DNA of 64,000 nucleotides from the NCBI GenBank assembly GCA_032209605.1, contig JASFXZ010000013.1, positions 6,285,401-6,349,400 of the forward strand. The letters run 5' to 3'. Positions 11,524 through 26,500 of this stretch are shown in pieces. Origin of the DNA: Mactromeris polynyma. Taxonomy: Eukaryota; Mollusca; Bivalvia; Venerida; Mactridae. Within the stretch, counting starts at the first letter, position 1. The number at the start of each line of letters is the position of its first letter. Below the pieces are notes generated by a model. That model ran no database searches and was not told the origin of the DNA. It saw only the letters and a list, made by a program, of their open reading frames with translations. Position numbers and translations under genes: made by a program.

Positions 11524-14500
11524 ATGAAAATTAGACATTCGAATACGACATTGAACATGCCTACCATGACTTCCGATACTACCACTGGTCTCGATAACGT
11601 ACTTTTTATTAATCAATCGCCTTATCCAGACCCATGGTTTAAAGACGTAACGGTCGATTTAAGTTCATCCAGTGAAATAACCATATCAAGTACCTCCACA
11701 TTTGGTAAGTGTGGTCATTTGTTTCGGAACAAAATGTTTCTGACTCAGCATTTGTTTTATATTGTTTTCGTTGACCAAATCACTAAAACATTTTAAATTT
11801 AACAACTGGTAGATTGGCACTTGAATATGTCTAAAACAAATACGGATCAATATATTATGATTTCATTATTTTATTAATGCATGTTAATTGATGTTTTAAC
11901 TATAGGAAATATATTGTTTAAGTTTGTGAAGGTAAACAAATGAACAAGAAATTAGCAAACTATTACTTTAGTGGCCGCAGTTTATATATATTAGTTTATG
12001 TTGTGTTATCGTTTTATCATATATATTGTAGAATTGCATGATGTGGTCAGACGTTTGGAAGCTGTGGAAGAGAAACTGGAAAGACAACAAGGTACAATAC
12101 AATGTCAATTACATGTTTTCTATTGTTTTATAATTTCAATCATGGCTTCTGCCGTCCATCATAATAATCTTCTGTCAGGAATGGTAAATTGTAAGTGGTA
12201 TTTTGCTGATATATCCCAAGTGGAATAAACAGTGATTACGTTAAAACGATAACTGATTTCATCGATCCCAAATGTTTTAAAAGTGACTTGATACAATAAT
12301 CACCGAGCGAAACCAAGATTATAAAATTTAACTGGTTCACAACTGTTTCCCGGGTTAAGCATGCAGGTACAAACTTAATATAGAGTATCTGCATTCGGCG
12401 TAATTTTGCTACATGTATCTCTTACCGTTTCTGTGAAATATATAAATATCGACACACATTTTCTCTCTCTCCTGGACGAAACATTTGTATATCGTAACGA
12501 CTTTTATATACTGTAAATCACTACATTTTCGAGAACTGAAATTGTCGCGAAAGGCTTGACCAGAAGTATTTCGCGAAATGATTTATTCGCGTCATCCTTC
12601 CGTCGCGATTTTAAGATTGACGACATGGATGAAAGTATAATTGTCTGCTTGTCTCGAATGTGTCAACAACTAGGCAACAGTTGACAGTGATCTGAAATGT
12701 GTTAGTTTAAGTGATGCTTCATTTTCTCACAGGGATTATGAAATTATGGCGTAATAATTGGTGGAATTCTTTTATTGACTTGCAAACATTTTCATAAAAT
12801 AATTAATGCCAGTTGTATGTTGTTTCAACATCTATTTACACATACAATCGTTATATATTCACATCATTTTTTGGTACATAACAGAGTATACGCAATTTTC
12901 GATTTGCATAATTTCCCGAAAGATTTGAATCCGCGAGGCTCCACATTAACAAATTAACGCGAAAATTACGTTGTCGTGAATATAAAGTGATTTACAGTAC
13001 TATTTAAAGATTGCTTAGCATCATATAATTGGTGTATAACTAGTATTGTAAGAATTGGTTTTGACAATTCTGTGATATTTTTGGTGGATTTAAACAAGAA
13101 TAATATTGAGGTGGAGTGTATACATTAGCTCACATCACATACAGAATGTTCATGACACGCATGGTAAGTATGTACCCTTCACATTTTTAGAGATTTTGTT
13201 CCATCGTATGTATGTATGTTCATGACACGAACAGAGTATTCCATATTCCAATCACTTCAAAAAATGTAGTTAACTAACTGAATATGGCGAATGCAAATGT
13301 AAGAAGACATTTGCCCGAAGCAGAAAGGGTCACACATCGTCAGGTTGGTGTAGCTCTTGGTGATCACCATACTTTGATTGCCAGAGTCTGGGTAATGTTT
13401 CAGCAGCAGGGTACAACGTCTTGACAACATGCTGGTTGCAGCGAATTCTGGAGCTGAAGAAAGTTTATTTTATAATCTAGTTTATCGATCGAGAAGACCG
13501 TGTATGCGTATTCTACTGTCCCAGTTACATTATGATCGGCAATGGACCATGTTAGTTTGACCAGAGAAGACTGGCATCCTGTCCTTGTTACAGACAGGTT
13601 TTACACAGACTAGGGGTGTGTGTCTAACATCGCTGAGCATGACCATACTGGAGGGAGCTCATTGAAAGTTTGAGGGGGAATCAGGTGGGATGGGCCACGC
13701 AGTTTGTTGGTGCGAAGGTGTAAGGTTCATTATCATAGACGATGGCGCCCATTCGCATGCTGCCCATGCTGTTCGGGAGTAACTGGAAAGGGACAGAATG
13801 GAGCGTCAGGACTGATCAGCCCGATATACCGCCTTAAATCATATCGTGCATGTCTGGAATGAAGTGTCCAGGATATTGGTGCCATGCTGGAACAAGACTG
13901 GTACAACATGCCACAAAGACCACCATGAACGTGATATATGCATGAACATGTATTGTGAAGTTGTAATTATCACTAATGTATCACATGTTTGATATTATTT
14001 CAAAACCAGTTTAATCCGTCCATTTGTTTTAGAATTTATTTTTTTTCATTTCCTAAACATTTTCAACGGTTTTTCAAAAGTTAACAATATGGTAAGGCAA
14101 CAATATATTGTTTAATTGTCTGCTTAAATCATGACGAATTGTACTGAAAATATTTACAATTAAAGATAGGATGATGCTACATGTCTATGTTTTGACAGAG
14201 ATAAAACCAAAACCGACAGAGATAACAACAACAATGACATTGAGTACACAAACACCCATCGTATATGATGCCGCCCAAGCAGAGATCCTTAATGTGACAC
14301 AAAGATGTGTTTCCCGCAAACAAGATCAACTCGAAGAACATTATCAACCTGATCAACAAGATAAAGCTGATGATGATGAAGTATTCAACGCTAGTAAAAA
14401 TCTTTTCTCAGACATGGAAGGTCAGGGTGTGGACATTGTCAAAGTGGAAAAAGGGTCAATTTTGGTCACTTTTAGGTAAAATTAAAGTTCTCTTTTGTTA

Positions 14501-17500
14501 ATTATCATCTTTTACATTCATTTAGCTTGATTGAAAAATATGTGTGCCTGTAGTCTGGATTACAAGTCGGGAAAGCATACCAGTAATCATATGTGGGAAA
14601 TAATATTCTTTCATGAATGATGGAGCTACATAGTTTTCACGAAGCATGTCGATTTCTTATATTGAAATGATTCAATGCATTAAGCGCATCTTCATGAAGT
14701 ACACTATGAAAACTAATTTATACCTGAAGTATTTATTTTGTGTGTACTTTCTAAACATCTGCGAATGATTTTTAAGAAAATTTTGTCATACGTTACCGTA
14801 CTCCGGGGAATAAACTAAGTACATAAACCTTGCTTACACACTGATGAATATAAAATGTCCAAATATTTTGTTTCAGCGGTTCCCTACATTTTATGATATT
14901 CAAAATAATTATTGCCTGACCTAATTATTTTTCTATTAACAGATGCTCAACAATATCAGCTTTGAAAAATATCAGCAAATATTTAGTCGATAGAATGTAC
15001 GAGGAGAGATTGACAGAACTTGAAAACGCTATCAGTAAATATTTGGGAAGTCCAGTCAAGTTGAATATAAGCATTGTTCTTGAAACATTGTGCTCAGCTT
15101 TAAAGCAAATAGGTAACTTCTTATTTATCAGCAATAAGTACATATTATCACATAGTGTACAGCATGTGATTTCTTACAATCCACGTATTATTGCTCGTAA
15201 CCTACTACGGGATTATTTAGGCAAATGATGACTGATATTTAGACATGTTATTTTGTTATGATTGGATTTGACGCCTTGTTTCAGTTAACCATGTAGAGCT
15301 TACCAGTGTTTTCTCGAATGGATTATAAACCAGTGATAACTGTCCTTCGGCAAGCAGCTGACAATTACTTTATTAATCAGAGACGGAGGATGAATGACTG
15401 TTGCCAATTTTCAAAGAAGGACATTACCTCCCTTGTCCGGGAACCGAACCGGGTGACAGCCCACTGGTGTACGAACTTGGCTATCAATACGCACTGTCAA
15501 ACATATAAAGTACTAACTAGTTTGACATTTCAGTATATGTGGGATATGTAACGGACATGTTTCATACTCCTATATGTGCTACATTTTGTATAAGCATACT
15601 TTATGCGATGAATACCGCATGATACACTTCAAAAAGTTGTTTTATGTCGCTATCAGTATCTTGTTATTGTGAGGTAATGATGGTGTCAACCTCTGAATGT
15701 CCATTTCCCTTTTATTAAGGTTATATACATTTCTTGTCATGCGTTTTTATTTCACAATTCATTGTCCCGGGCTCATACTGAAAACTTGAAACAATATTGC
15801 TGCATAGTCCACGGAACACCTGAGCTTCCTCTTTGAGATGTATATGGTGAATTGCTCTGGACTTTCGAGCTAGATTAATTGCTTTGTCAAAATAAGCGAA
15901 TGTCCCCATTACTGCTTGTCTTGTTTCCGTGCATTGTCCAATAATATCAAAACTAGGGGAATGATATGCGACGAATTTAACATACTCGACACTGTTAAAT
16001 TTGCCAATTTATTCTTTAATTTGTAGTCGCGTAGATAATTACCAGTAAGCTAGTTTAGCGATTCATTTTGATGGGTCAAAATCATGTCGTATAAGCAAGT
16101 TCGATGAGTTTGAACATCTTAAATTGATAAGACTGATGGTGTTAATTGGTGTGTGGTTGACGTAAAAATGCGCCCCGTACTTCGTTCAAGGTGTAGTTGA
16201 CCTTAATCAACTTTATATAAGTTAAATTTACACGAAAATGGCGTCAGGACAATGTGGTGTAGTGGTTAACATAACAGACCGTCAATCCGTAGACCCGGGT
16301 TCAAATCCCGGTAGCGCCATTTTTCGTGTTCCTCAAAACATGACTTTATATCAAGACAGTATGTGTGTGTATACCATAAACAGTATAATTTATGTGATCA
16401 AATTCTTTATTCATGCGTTACTGTATATAGCTCTCAGAAACGAAAGACAATAACATTAACACATTGCACATGTATACAGCTAAGTGTTTGTTTAACAATA
16501 CCCGAATCTGCTTACATTGTTCATTGTCCATTGTTTTTGCGACTATTCTGAATGTTTTCTAACTCGCGACAATGTTAAAAACTTCTCGATTAATGTTGCT
16601 TTGTATATGTACATACATATATAGTCTTTAACGTTGCACAAAACATTTGTTAATTAATGTCAGATGATGGTATCATGTTTGCTAGTAAATCATGCCGTTT
16701 AAACGCTCTTTAATAGAAATGTACATATAAAAGTTTAAAAGTCAAGGGAAATGACTCTGCATTTACGTTATTTAATACATTTCGCAGCCGATTAATTATC
16801 TTGCTAAAGGATTCATTGCATTTTGTACATACATGTAATATTATGAATATCGTATATACATTTACGAATGATTACGGTTTAAATAAAGCTCATATGATAT
16901 TGGTACTGTGGATTCATTAATTTTCGTTGGTACCAAATTTCGTGGTTTTGTCAAAATGGGCATTTCGTGGGGTACTTGAATTCGTGGTTTTTTGATTTTT
17001 GAAGCATAAATTAAAAAAGTAGTCTATAAGTCCAAAACAAATAAAATATATATGTCAATTAGAAAACAGTGACACGGACCCGAAAGATATACAGGTATTT
17101 TCTCACCTTTCATTGTTATCGATGTTACATCGTGTGGCCCCGTTCCCTTAGTTAGCCACACTATGCAAGTGTCAATTAACACATTATATTGAGAATTATC
17201 TACCTATTGTTTACATCACATGTCATTTAAATATGTCAATTAAGCACCAGTTAATCTGGCGCTAAACGAATTAACAATCAGTCAATAAAAGTTAATGCAA
17301 ATCATCTTCGAAATCACTCGCTTTTGAGAAACCAAACTATCGTCTACACACAAGCTAAATATAGAATTATGTTGATGTCGTGGCTAAAGTCCGGTAACGT
17401 CGTTACACGGTTACCGTCAACTCCGGGGTTACCGAATCCAGAAGATGCTGCATCACCAAGAGAGGCTCGTACATTTCAAGCAGCCAACGACTACGTAGAT

Positions 17501-20500
17501 ATACAATCAGAAAGTCAGAAGCAGTCCAGAAAAAGAAAGCGGGGAGATTACGGCCACTACGATGACGAGTCAAGGGCTAAAATTGCAAGATATGCAATTG
17601 ATAATGGGGTTGCTAAGGCCTCGAGGAAATTCTCCTCTTTGTATTGTCGAAAAGTAAGCGAGACCACCGTGAGAAGTATGAGGGACCAGTATGTGAAAGC
17701 AAAGAAGAAGAATGGGGAAGATACCACAACGTTACCCCGTTCACCGAGGGGTCCACCATTAATGCTAGGTATCGTGGATGAAGACGTACAGGCCTGGGTT
17801 CGAAGAGTAAGAATTCACGGAGGGGTAATTAACGCACGGGTTGTCCAAGCAGGTGCGGAGGGAATAATGACTAAAATCGCCCGCCAGAAATTAACGAAGT
17901 TCGGGGGCTCAGTAGAAATTACGAAGTACTACGCCAGATCCGTACTTCGGAGGATGGGGTTTGTTAAGAGGAAGGGGACCAAGAACGTCAAAAACCTACC
18001 CTTAGACTTCGATGAGATTAAGTCTGCGTTTGTGGAGAAAGTGAGCAACGTTGTAAGTGGACACAACATTCCTGACTCGCTTGTTATCAACTGGGATCAG
18101 ACGGGATGTCAGCTTGTACCAGGTGGACAGTGGACCATGGACCAGTGTGGTTCCCAGCAAGTGACCATTGCTGGGTTAGATGACAAACGCCAGATCACTT
18201 TATTGTTAGCTGTTACCAAATCTGGACAACTTCTCCCCCCACAAGTGATATACGCAGGAAAGACGAACAAATCCCTCCCGAAGAATGTTGAATTTCCAGA
18301 ATCGTGGGATGTCACGTGCACTGAAAACCACTGGAGTAATGAAGACAGTATGCTAAGATACATCGATAACATCATTGTGCCTTACGTTAATGGGATCAGA
18401 GACACTTTACCCCTGTCGCAGTGTGACCAGCAAGCCGTGGCGATTTTCGATGTCTTCCGTGCTCATCAGTGTGCTACAGTTATCGCCAAGTTGAAGGAAA
18501 ACGGGATTACGCCATTGTTCGTTCCAGCTTGCTGTACGGATCGTCTACAGCCCTTAGATTTGTCACTCAACAAGGAATACAAGGATTGTCTGAAGGACTG
18601 CTTTCATGATTGGTATACTTCCAAGATTATCTCAGCATTTGACGAAGATGACGATACCATGGCTAATGTGGATCTGAAGATGTCAACGCTCAAACCCATT
18701 CATGCCAATTGGATCATTACTACACATGGGAAATTTGAAGATCGGCGAGATTTAGTTGTGAAGGGGTTTCAGTTAGCCGGACTTTGTTAAAAGTGATTGT
18801 TATTGTGTGATGATTACAAGTGACTGTACAGTGTGACTGGAATTGTGTTAATTCAGCGTAAAAATGATACCATCATTCATCATGATTGATCGTTAATGAT
18901 ATTATTATTTTGCTATTATTATTTAATAACATGTGAAAAACAAATTAAATTTCTTATAACTCTCTGTGATTGTTTGTTATTTTTTATCACTTATTTTATA
19001 ACTGTCACAAACTGTATAATTACGCTATAACGACGATACATTTCACACGTTGAGATTATACTTCCAACACACTGATCACAACGATATGAAAATATTCGTG
19101 TACTGTACTTGGAAGTAGAGCTGCTAAATATAGCACACCAGATCAACAACATCATCACAGAACTGACTACTCAACTTAATAATGACGAAGAATATATAAC
19201 AAACATAAATAGTAAAAGCATTAATAGTTTATTGTTATCAAATATTTACATTATATATACACCAACATGCTTATAAACTGACACAATTCACGGGAGGTAA
19301 CCGCGTGTTAGCGGCGATGTTTATCTGGAGTGTACTAGTTTTCGGACATAGACTTTTCGGATACGATCGTAAGACAAAATTTTCGTTGGGTACTTGAATT
19401 CGTGGATAAGCTCAACCACGAAATCCACGAAATTTAATGTTCAACGAAAATTAATGAATCCACAGTATATGATAAAGATATAACTAACTAGTGAACATGA
19501 AATTCGAATTTAAGGAACATGTTGTGCCTATATTATTGTAGTATCACGAACGAATATATACATTCGATGTGTCTCACTTTAGTACATGTTAGCCAAATAT
19601 TTTCACTACGAGTTTGTAAAATAAGATGAGTAATACATTTGTTATGGCGATACAGGGCACGTAAACGGACTCCATATGTCCAAGTTATAAAGGTACCCAG
19701 TACTAGAACAGAAAAATAACATTCTGCTCTATGAAGCACATTTTTACACGCAACTATTGCCATGTCGACATGACAAAAACCTTCGCGAACAGAAAACTCT
19801 CTTTCCTAGCTGAAAGTTATAAATTTTCGCCAAAATGTTCAAAACGCAAATCGGTTCGGTTTCAAATGTGTCTATACATGTATAACCGCGATTTTTTTAT
19901 TGCTTTTATAGACGTTACGTCAACATTTACCGCTAACTGACTTGTAAACATCGCCGCGACCACAAATTAAGAATAAATTGGCAAACTTTGCGTTGTCTAA
20001 CAAGCTAAGTTACAACTTCATTGCAAAATATTACCCGATGTTTGATATTCGAGGAAAGAAATAGAGCAATTTACCTGTAGTTTCACTAGCTTGCACAGCG
20101 GATTCTATACACAACTTTTGGAACACGTTAACTTCAGGATGGTCACTTCGGTTCTTCAATGTATCTAGATATGCCCCTGATAACGTTGGACCGAAAGCCC
20201 TATGTGTAACAATAGGTGATCAAAATAGGATGTAGCATTCATGAAAGCTCGGCTAAGCTGTGTATTATATCACTTTGGGCGACTTGTTTAATATATGCAT
20301 TATGCTATGATCACTCGATTAATAAAGTAGGTCAACTTTGTCTTGTAAATTATGGCTAAAATATTTGGATGCAGACCACTTCTCTAAATGTAAGGACATT
20401 GATGTTAAGAACATTATTATTATGTTAAGACCGTTTATAGACGTGTATCGAGTTTCCATGAAACCATATTTTTTTCAGAAGAAGATGCTAACAACAAAGC

Positions 20501-23500
20501 TATCGTGCTTACATTGGAATGTAAAGGTTCGGAAGGTGTGAAAAATGCAATTGACTGTTTTGGGAATGGATCATCTAGCAATACTCTTAACATCTTGTCT
20601 GAAGCATTATCAAGATCTGTCGGTCAGAGAGTTGAGTTACATACAACAATAGATGTTGATAAACTTGAAAATGACATCACGGAACTTGAACGGCAACTCA
20701 TTCTTGGTGGTCAGAATATTGTACACGAGTTACCAAAACGTAAGTATTGAACTATTCTGAATGCAATACGTTTTTATACAGTCGACTCTCGTTATGTCGA
20801 CCTGGCATAAGACAAATATTCCGTCACCTCGAAGTTTTTCCAATTTCCCGATTTTATCCTTTTTTCTATTTGTAATTCTATCAGTTAAGACGAGTTTTTG
20901 TCTCGTAGTTTTCAAGTATGTCGAATTTGTTCGACGTCCAGTTTAACAAGTTCACACCTTAAACCTACCGGTTACATGTAAAACGAAGTCGGATCGTATC
21001 CTGCTGGCGACGAATGTGTTCACGCATCACTGAGATGAATCTGTATTTTCGAAAATTTTAACCATCGATTATTTACACAATGGAAGGATTTGTACATGTT
21101 TGCAAAATGTTTCATTTGTAATGCAAACATGCCAAACTGCGATCAAACCAAGAGTTTGTAAAACATGCTAAAATAAGTGATATCATAATGCTTATATTTT
21201 AATTCGTTTCTCTGATTTGTGTTTACACTCGCTGTATGTTGATGTTCTTGATTGCATCAGACACGCGTACACAATCGGAGACGTCTCATCACGTGATGGC
21301 AATTTTGAATCTGATTAGTTGTTGTGGTAGATCAGTTTGACGGCATTGATACTTGTGTTCAGATGAATATTTTTATCGCGCACGGAAAGTCACGGAAGCA
21401 CATTGACAATTTATGGAAATTGCGACAAGCTCAAATAAGACGCATTTTGTGAACAAGATAAGATGTCTTTCATAGCTTTTTGCGCACAGTATGATAGAGA
21501 AATTACTGATCATCACCAACCAACGATATGACCACCTCAAGTCGTTTTATTTTCTCTGTACAATTTAGTAAAAGAGTTATGTAAATATTCTTGTTGGATT
21601 TAAGATTATTTTCAGTCAGTCACAATCGTTCCTTGTGCGCTATTAACAAGCATGTACGTTTACGAATGAGTTAATTCCCATATGTTCAGTCTTTTAAATC
21701 GTGTTACGAACGAAATATTTGTTGTTTAGCAATGTATCAATCACTCATTGGAATATACCATACTGATATTCATCCACATAATTATCATCCATTAAAACAA
21801 CATCCTCTAAATTATCATCCTCTGAATTATCAGTCATTGAATTATCATCCACTGACATATCATCAATTGTATTATCATCCATTGAAACACCATCCACTGA
21901 ATTACCATCCGTTGAAACAGCATCCACTGTATTATTATCAATTGAAACACTATCCACTGAATAATCATCGACTGAAACACATTTCACTGAATCATCATAC
22001 ATTGAAACACCATTCACTAAAATAATCATCCTGTGAAACACCATTCACTGAAATATCATCCATTGAAACACCATCCACTGAATTAACATCCTCTGAAACA
22101 CCATTCATAGAATTATCATCCATTGATACACAATCCACTGCATTATCATCCACTGGACCACCAATCACTAAATTAATATCAACTGAAACTACTCCCACTG
22201 AATTATCATACACCGAAATAAAATCCACTAAATTATCATTTGCTGAAGCAACATCCACTAATCAATCATCCACAGAACCACCAATCACTAAATTATCATC
22301 CAATTAACCACCAATCAATTAGTAATCATCAACTTAAACACAATCCACAGAATTATCATCCACTGAAACACCATTCACTAAATAAGCATCAATTGAACTA
22401 CAAACTACTAAATTAACACCCACTGAACCACCAATTACAGCATTAGCATCCAATGAACAAACAATTACTAAATTATCAAGCACTGAAACCACTCCCACTG
22501 TATAATCATCCACCGAACAACAATCCACTGAATAATCATCCAATGAAACACATCCCACTGAATTATCGTTCACTGAACCATCAATCACTAAATTATTATC
22601 CACTGGACAATCGATTACTAAATAATCATCCACTGAACCACCAATTACTACATTATCATCCACTGAACCACCAATCACTAAATGAACAACCACTGAAACT
22701 ACTCCTACTGAATTATCATCCACCGAAACACAATCCACTGAATTATCATCAACCGAAACGCGATCCATTGTATTATTATCCACTGAACCACCAATTACTA
22801 AATTATCATCCCCTGAACCACCAATTACTAAATTATCATCCACTGAAACAACATCCACTAAATTATCATCCACTGACTCACCAATTACTACATTATCATC
22901 CACTAAACAATAATGTACTAAATGAGTATCCATTGAAACAACATTCACTAAATTATCATCCACTGAATCTCCAATTACTACATTATCATCCAATGAACTA
23001 CCAATTACTAAATGATCAACCACTGAAACTACTCCCAGTGAATTATCATCCACCGAAACACAATCCACTGTATTATTATCCGCTGAAACAACATCCACTA
23101 AATTATCATGCACTGAATCACTAATTACTGAATAATCATCCACTGAAACACATCCCACTGAATTATCGTCCACTGAACCATCAATCACTAAATTATTATC
23201 CACTGGACAATCGATTACTAAATAATCATCCACTGAACCACCAATTACTACATTATCATCCACTGAACCACCAAACACTAAATGATCAACCACTGAAACT
23301 ACTCCAACTGTATTATCATCCACTGAACCTCCAATTACTACATTATCAACCACTGAAACTACTCCCAGTGAATTATCATCCACCGAAACACAATCCACTG
23401 TATTATTATCCGCTGAAACAACATCCACTAAATTATCATGCACTGAATCACTAATTACTACATTATCATCCACTAAACACTACCAATTACTAAATGATCA

Positions 23501-26500
23501 ACCACTGAAACTACTCCCAGTGAATTAGCATCCACCGAAACACAATCCACTGAATTGTCATCCACTGAAACCACTCCCACTGAATTATCATCCACCGAAC
23601 CACAATCCACTGAATAATCATCCACTGAAACGCGTCCCACTGAATTATCGTCTACTGAACCATCAATCACTAAATTATTATCCAGTGGACAACCAATTAC
23701 TTAATTATCATCCACTGAACCACCAATTACTAAATTATCAACCGCTGAAACACATCCCACTGAATTATTACTGATTTTTCAGGCATGGAAACATCATTGA
23801 AATTATCAACCACTGAATTATTACCGGATGAAACAGCACCCACTGAATCTTCATCACGATCCAAACACATTGAAGTACCCATGGTCGCATGGACCAAGCC
23901 GTCGTCTTCGTATTCATCAAATAAAAGCCCTCAGCTCTCAAAAGATAGTCATCAAGCCACACTATACAGGTTTGTGTTGTAGACATCTCAAGAACTGTAC
24001 ACCATGATGAAATATATTTTAAAACAGTTTGTAGGCCGTTCTGTCCGCTCAAAATTGTTGACTCCATCGCAATAATATTTGCTATTTTACAACAAACTTA
24101 TCATGTTGAAAATATAATGGGCATAATTCAAGGATCAGCCTTAAAATAAAAGCCAGTTCCTTTTCAGAAAAATAAACTACCGTGAAGTTCGTTTGGTTTA
24201 TTTAATCCGTGTTTTGTTATGCAGCGGTCCCGGTTTATTACAGGGTTTTTAATTGATATCATGGCAATGTAGCTAATTGATGTTCATGTGACATCGTTAA
24301 GTGACGGAATTTTTCATGACCACAAAAAGCCATTTAATTAGGAATCATACCCCTCTTGCTAAGAAAACTACCATTTGTCACTTTTCTGTATGTCATTAGG
24401 TATAATGCGATTATTTTTATTTTCATTTGAGCTGACCATAAACACATTTCCACCATCACCCTTCGTCCGTCGTCTTCCTAAGTCAGAATGTTATCAATAT
24501 GGGTAGGTGAATTCCAGGCATTGATGTTTCACAAAAAAGCAATCAGGTCAAACTATTTCATGACATCTCCTCCAATACTAGAAACATTCTTGAAATAGTT
24601 TTACCGATGATGTTAAACTAGTGGTTGGAAAACAAGGGCACATTGTCAGATAAAAAACTTGTCAACAAGGCAAATTTCCTACTTGCTCTACTCTTTTCAC
24701 AGTATTCATTAATTATCTTAGAACTTATTACTCAATTTCATGGATTTCGTTTCGTAATAAAGAACACCGGAAAAGGGTTGGGGTGCGGTGCTCTCATTTC
24801 CAAACGTATGATGATAAATTGCATTTTAATTTATTGGCCTAATTAAGAGAATGTATAATTCAACCTGAAAATATAATAATACATCCACTCATTTTTAATG
24901 GGATGCCAATTAAACACCTAAATGCATAAGTCTGGCCGTTATGGTAATCGTAAACTTTAAATGACATACTTACCCTTCATACAGCGTATGGCTCTTATCA
25001 AATCAAATCAGCATTCTATTCAGCACATATATTCCATGGAATTCTCTTTTTTAATAGATAGAAATTGAGAACTGCGCTGTTAATTTGATATATATTCTGT
25101 CAGTTTATGCATTAAAACTGATTAGCCGGGGTATTACAGAAGAAGTGTAAACAGAGCAAGAAGAAAGTTTAACCGAACCACAACCATATTTTGCTTTTAT
25201 TGATTGCATAGTTTCAAATTCATTAATCAAATGCTTTCGTATGGGCCTTGTTTTATGACAAAAGGCGTTGTGGCCCTCGCTCTAAATTGGCCTTGATTAA
25301 AGTTAATTTTATAAATTAACAATACAATATTGTACATTACGATTAACTCCAAGCATTCAATTATGCGTTAAATAATAATTTCCGCCATTTTGCTGGTTAA
25401 ACTTTGATAAGTAAACTTTAATAAACTGGAAGAACATTCTACTCACTAACTATAACCATCAGAGAAAAGCAAACACATCATTCTTGTATTGATCCTGCTT
25501 TCTCAGTCAATCAAACAACTTCATTTCTTATATGCCTTGTTTTCCCGTATTTGCCCTGGCTTTTGCCATGTATTAGCATTGTTTGCCTAAATATCGCAAA
25601 ATTTATCTCATAAAAGTTGGGTCAATTGTTAAATATTAAAGCAATACTGAATAGTTGCTTATTATAAAACGTTTATATTTACTTGAGAATAAACTGTGAG
25701 GTGGTCAGCGAAAGAAAATATATTTTGCAAAACGTTGACTACTAGACAATGGGAATTTTGAATCAATACTGTATGGTTAGTTTTTAAGACTTGAGTAACT
25801 TAGATAAATGCGCTTTAACGACGATGCAAAACATATCACTTTTAATCGCGGGTTTAATTTGCATAGTGGAACATTTAACACGAATGAAAGCATATTGTAC
25901 ACAGATAACTAGTTTTTATTTGAACACATAGTTTATACCATCGTAAGCAATTTCGACAGAAATGATATTTAAATAATTTATATAATTATTTAACATATAG
26001 AGATATAAAACCTGATATAAAATAAAACTGTTTATAATTTTGTAACTAATTACTTGGACGTGAATCAGTGTGGATCGAACCTGTACCAAATATACACGCA
26101 TGCAATCGTGCTTCTTGCTATCTCTCCACTGAGTCAGATGTCAATGTACAATTCATTATATTATATGTCATTGGATTGTTTACGTTTCAGTAAGTTTTTA
26201 TTGATTGATCTATATTTGGATGAACTATCAGACTCACATTAAAATATACATCGGGTTTCGACTTTTTACTACGTATCCAAGTATCCAATTACAGTAAATA
26301 AATCACATCAACCTAAATCTAAGGACTCGTCAAAAAGTGACCATACTCATTCTATGCTTTGCTACTATTTTCAGACAACAACCGTTGGCAGTTAGTCATA
26401 ATTTGCCTACTGGTAAGATGGATAAGATATTATTTGCGTGTTTAAATAAAACGTGTCGATTAGGTCATTATACTTCACAATACATGTAACTACATTAATT

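Larger units (their letters stand above)
14199..20739 (+). other. two tandem TRADD-N-like modules (exons 3-5 of the fusion gene)
   Basis: Exons 3-4 encode DIVKVEKGSILVTFRCSTIS followed by an alpha-helical stretch and SPVKLNISIVLE. Exon 5 encodes NKAIVLTLECKGSEGVKNA followed by a helical stretch, QRVELHTTIDVDKLENDI and ELERQLI. Both have the order beta strand (GS-hydrophobic-T-hydrophobic-C), a Ser/Gly turn, a helix near LSEALS/LENAIS, and a final beta strand (VKLNISI/VELHTTI). I recall this pattern from TRADD-N and related modules common in invertebrate immune-type adaptors. What I see is the internal repetition and the pattern; the domain name is an inference. A profile search (HHpred) or structure prediction would decide it. 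Confidence 0.4.

Noticed and set aside
15420..15475. tRNA-like B-box (GGTTCGGTTCC on the minus strand)
   Set aside because: No A-box at proper distance and no tRNA arms.
16238..16320. Functional tRNA-Asp(GTC) gene
   Set aside because: The D-arm region is too long, the anticodon stem has a mismatch, loop position 33 is C, and the tail is shared with another dispersed copy, so it is a SINE.
16892..19474. 8-bp ATATGATA as the target duplication of the pogo element
   Set aside because: Using it would make the element ends asymmetric (extra TTGG on one side only), whereas TA duplication gives perfectly matching inverted ends.
22334..23473. 379-codon minus-strand open frame (VDDN-type repeats)
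   Set aside because: It is an artefact of the 15-bp satellite in intron 5; the plus strand is open over much of the same stretch. There is no unique sequence at either end.
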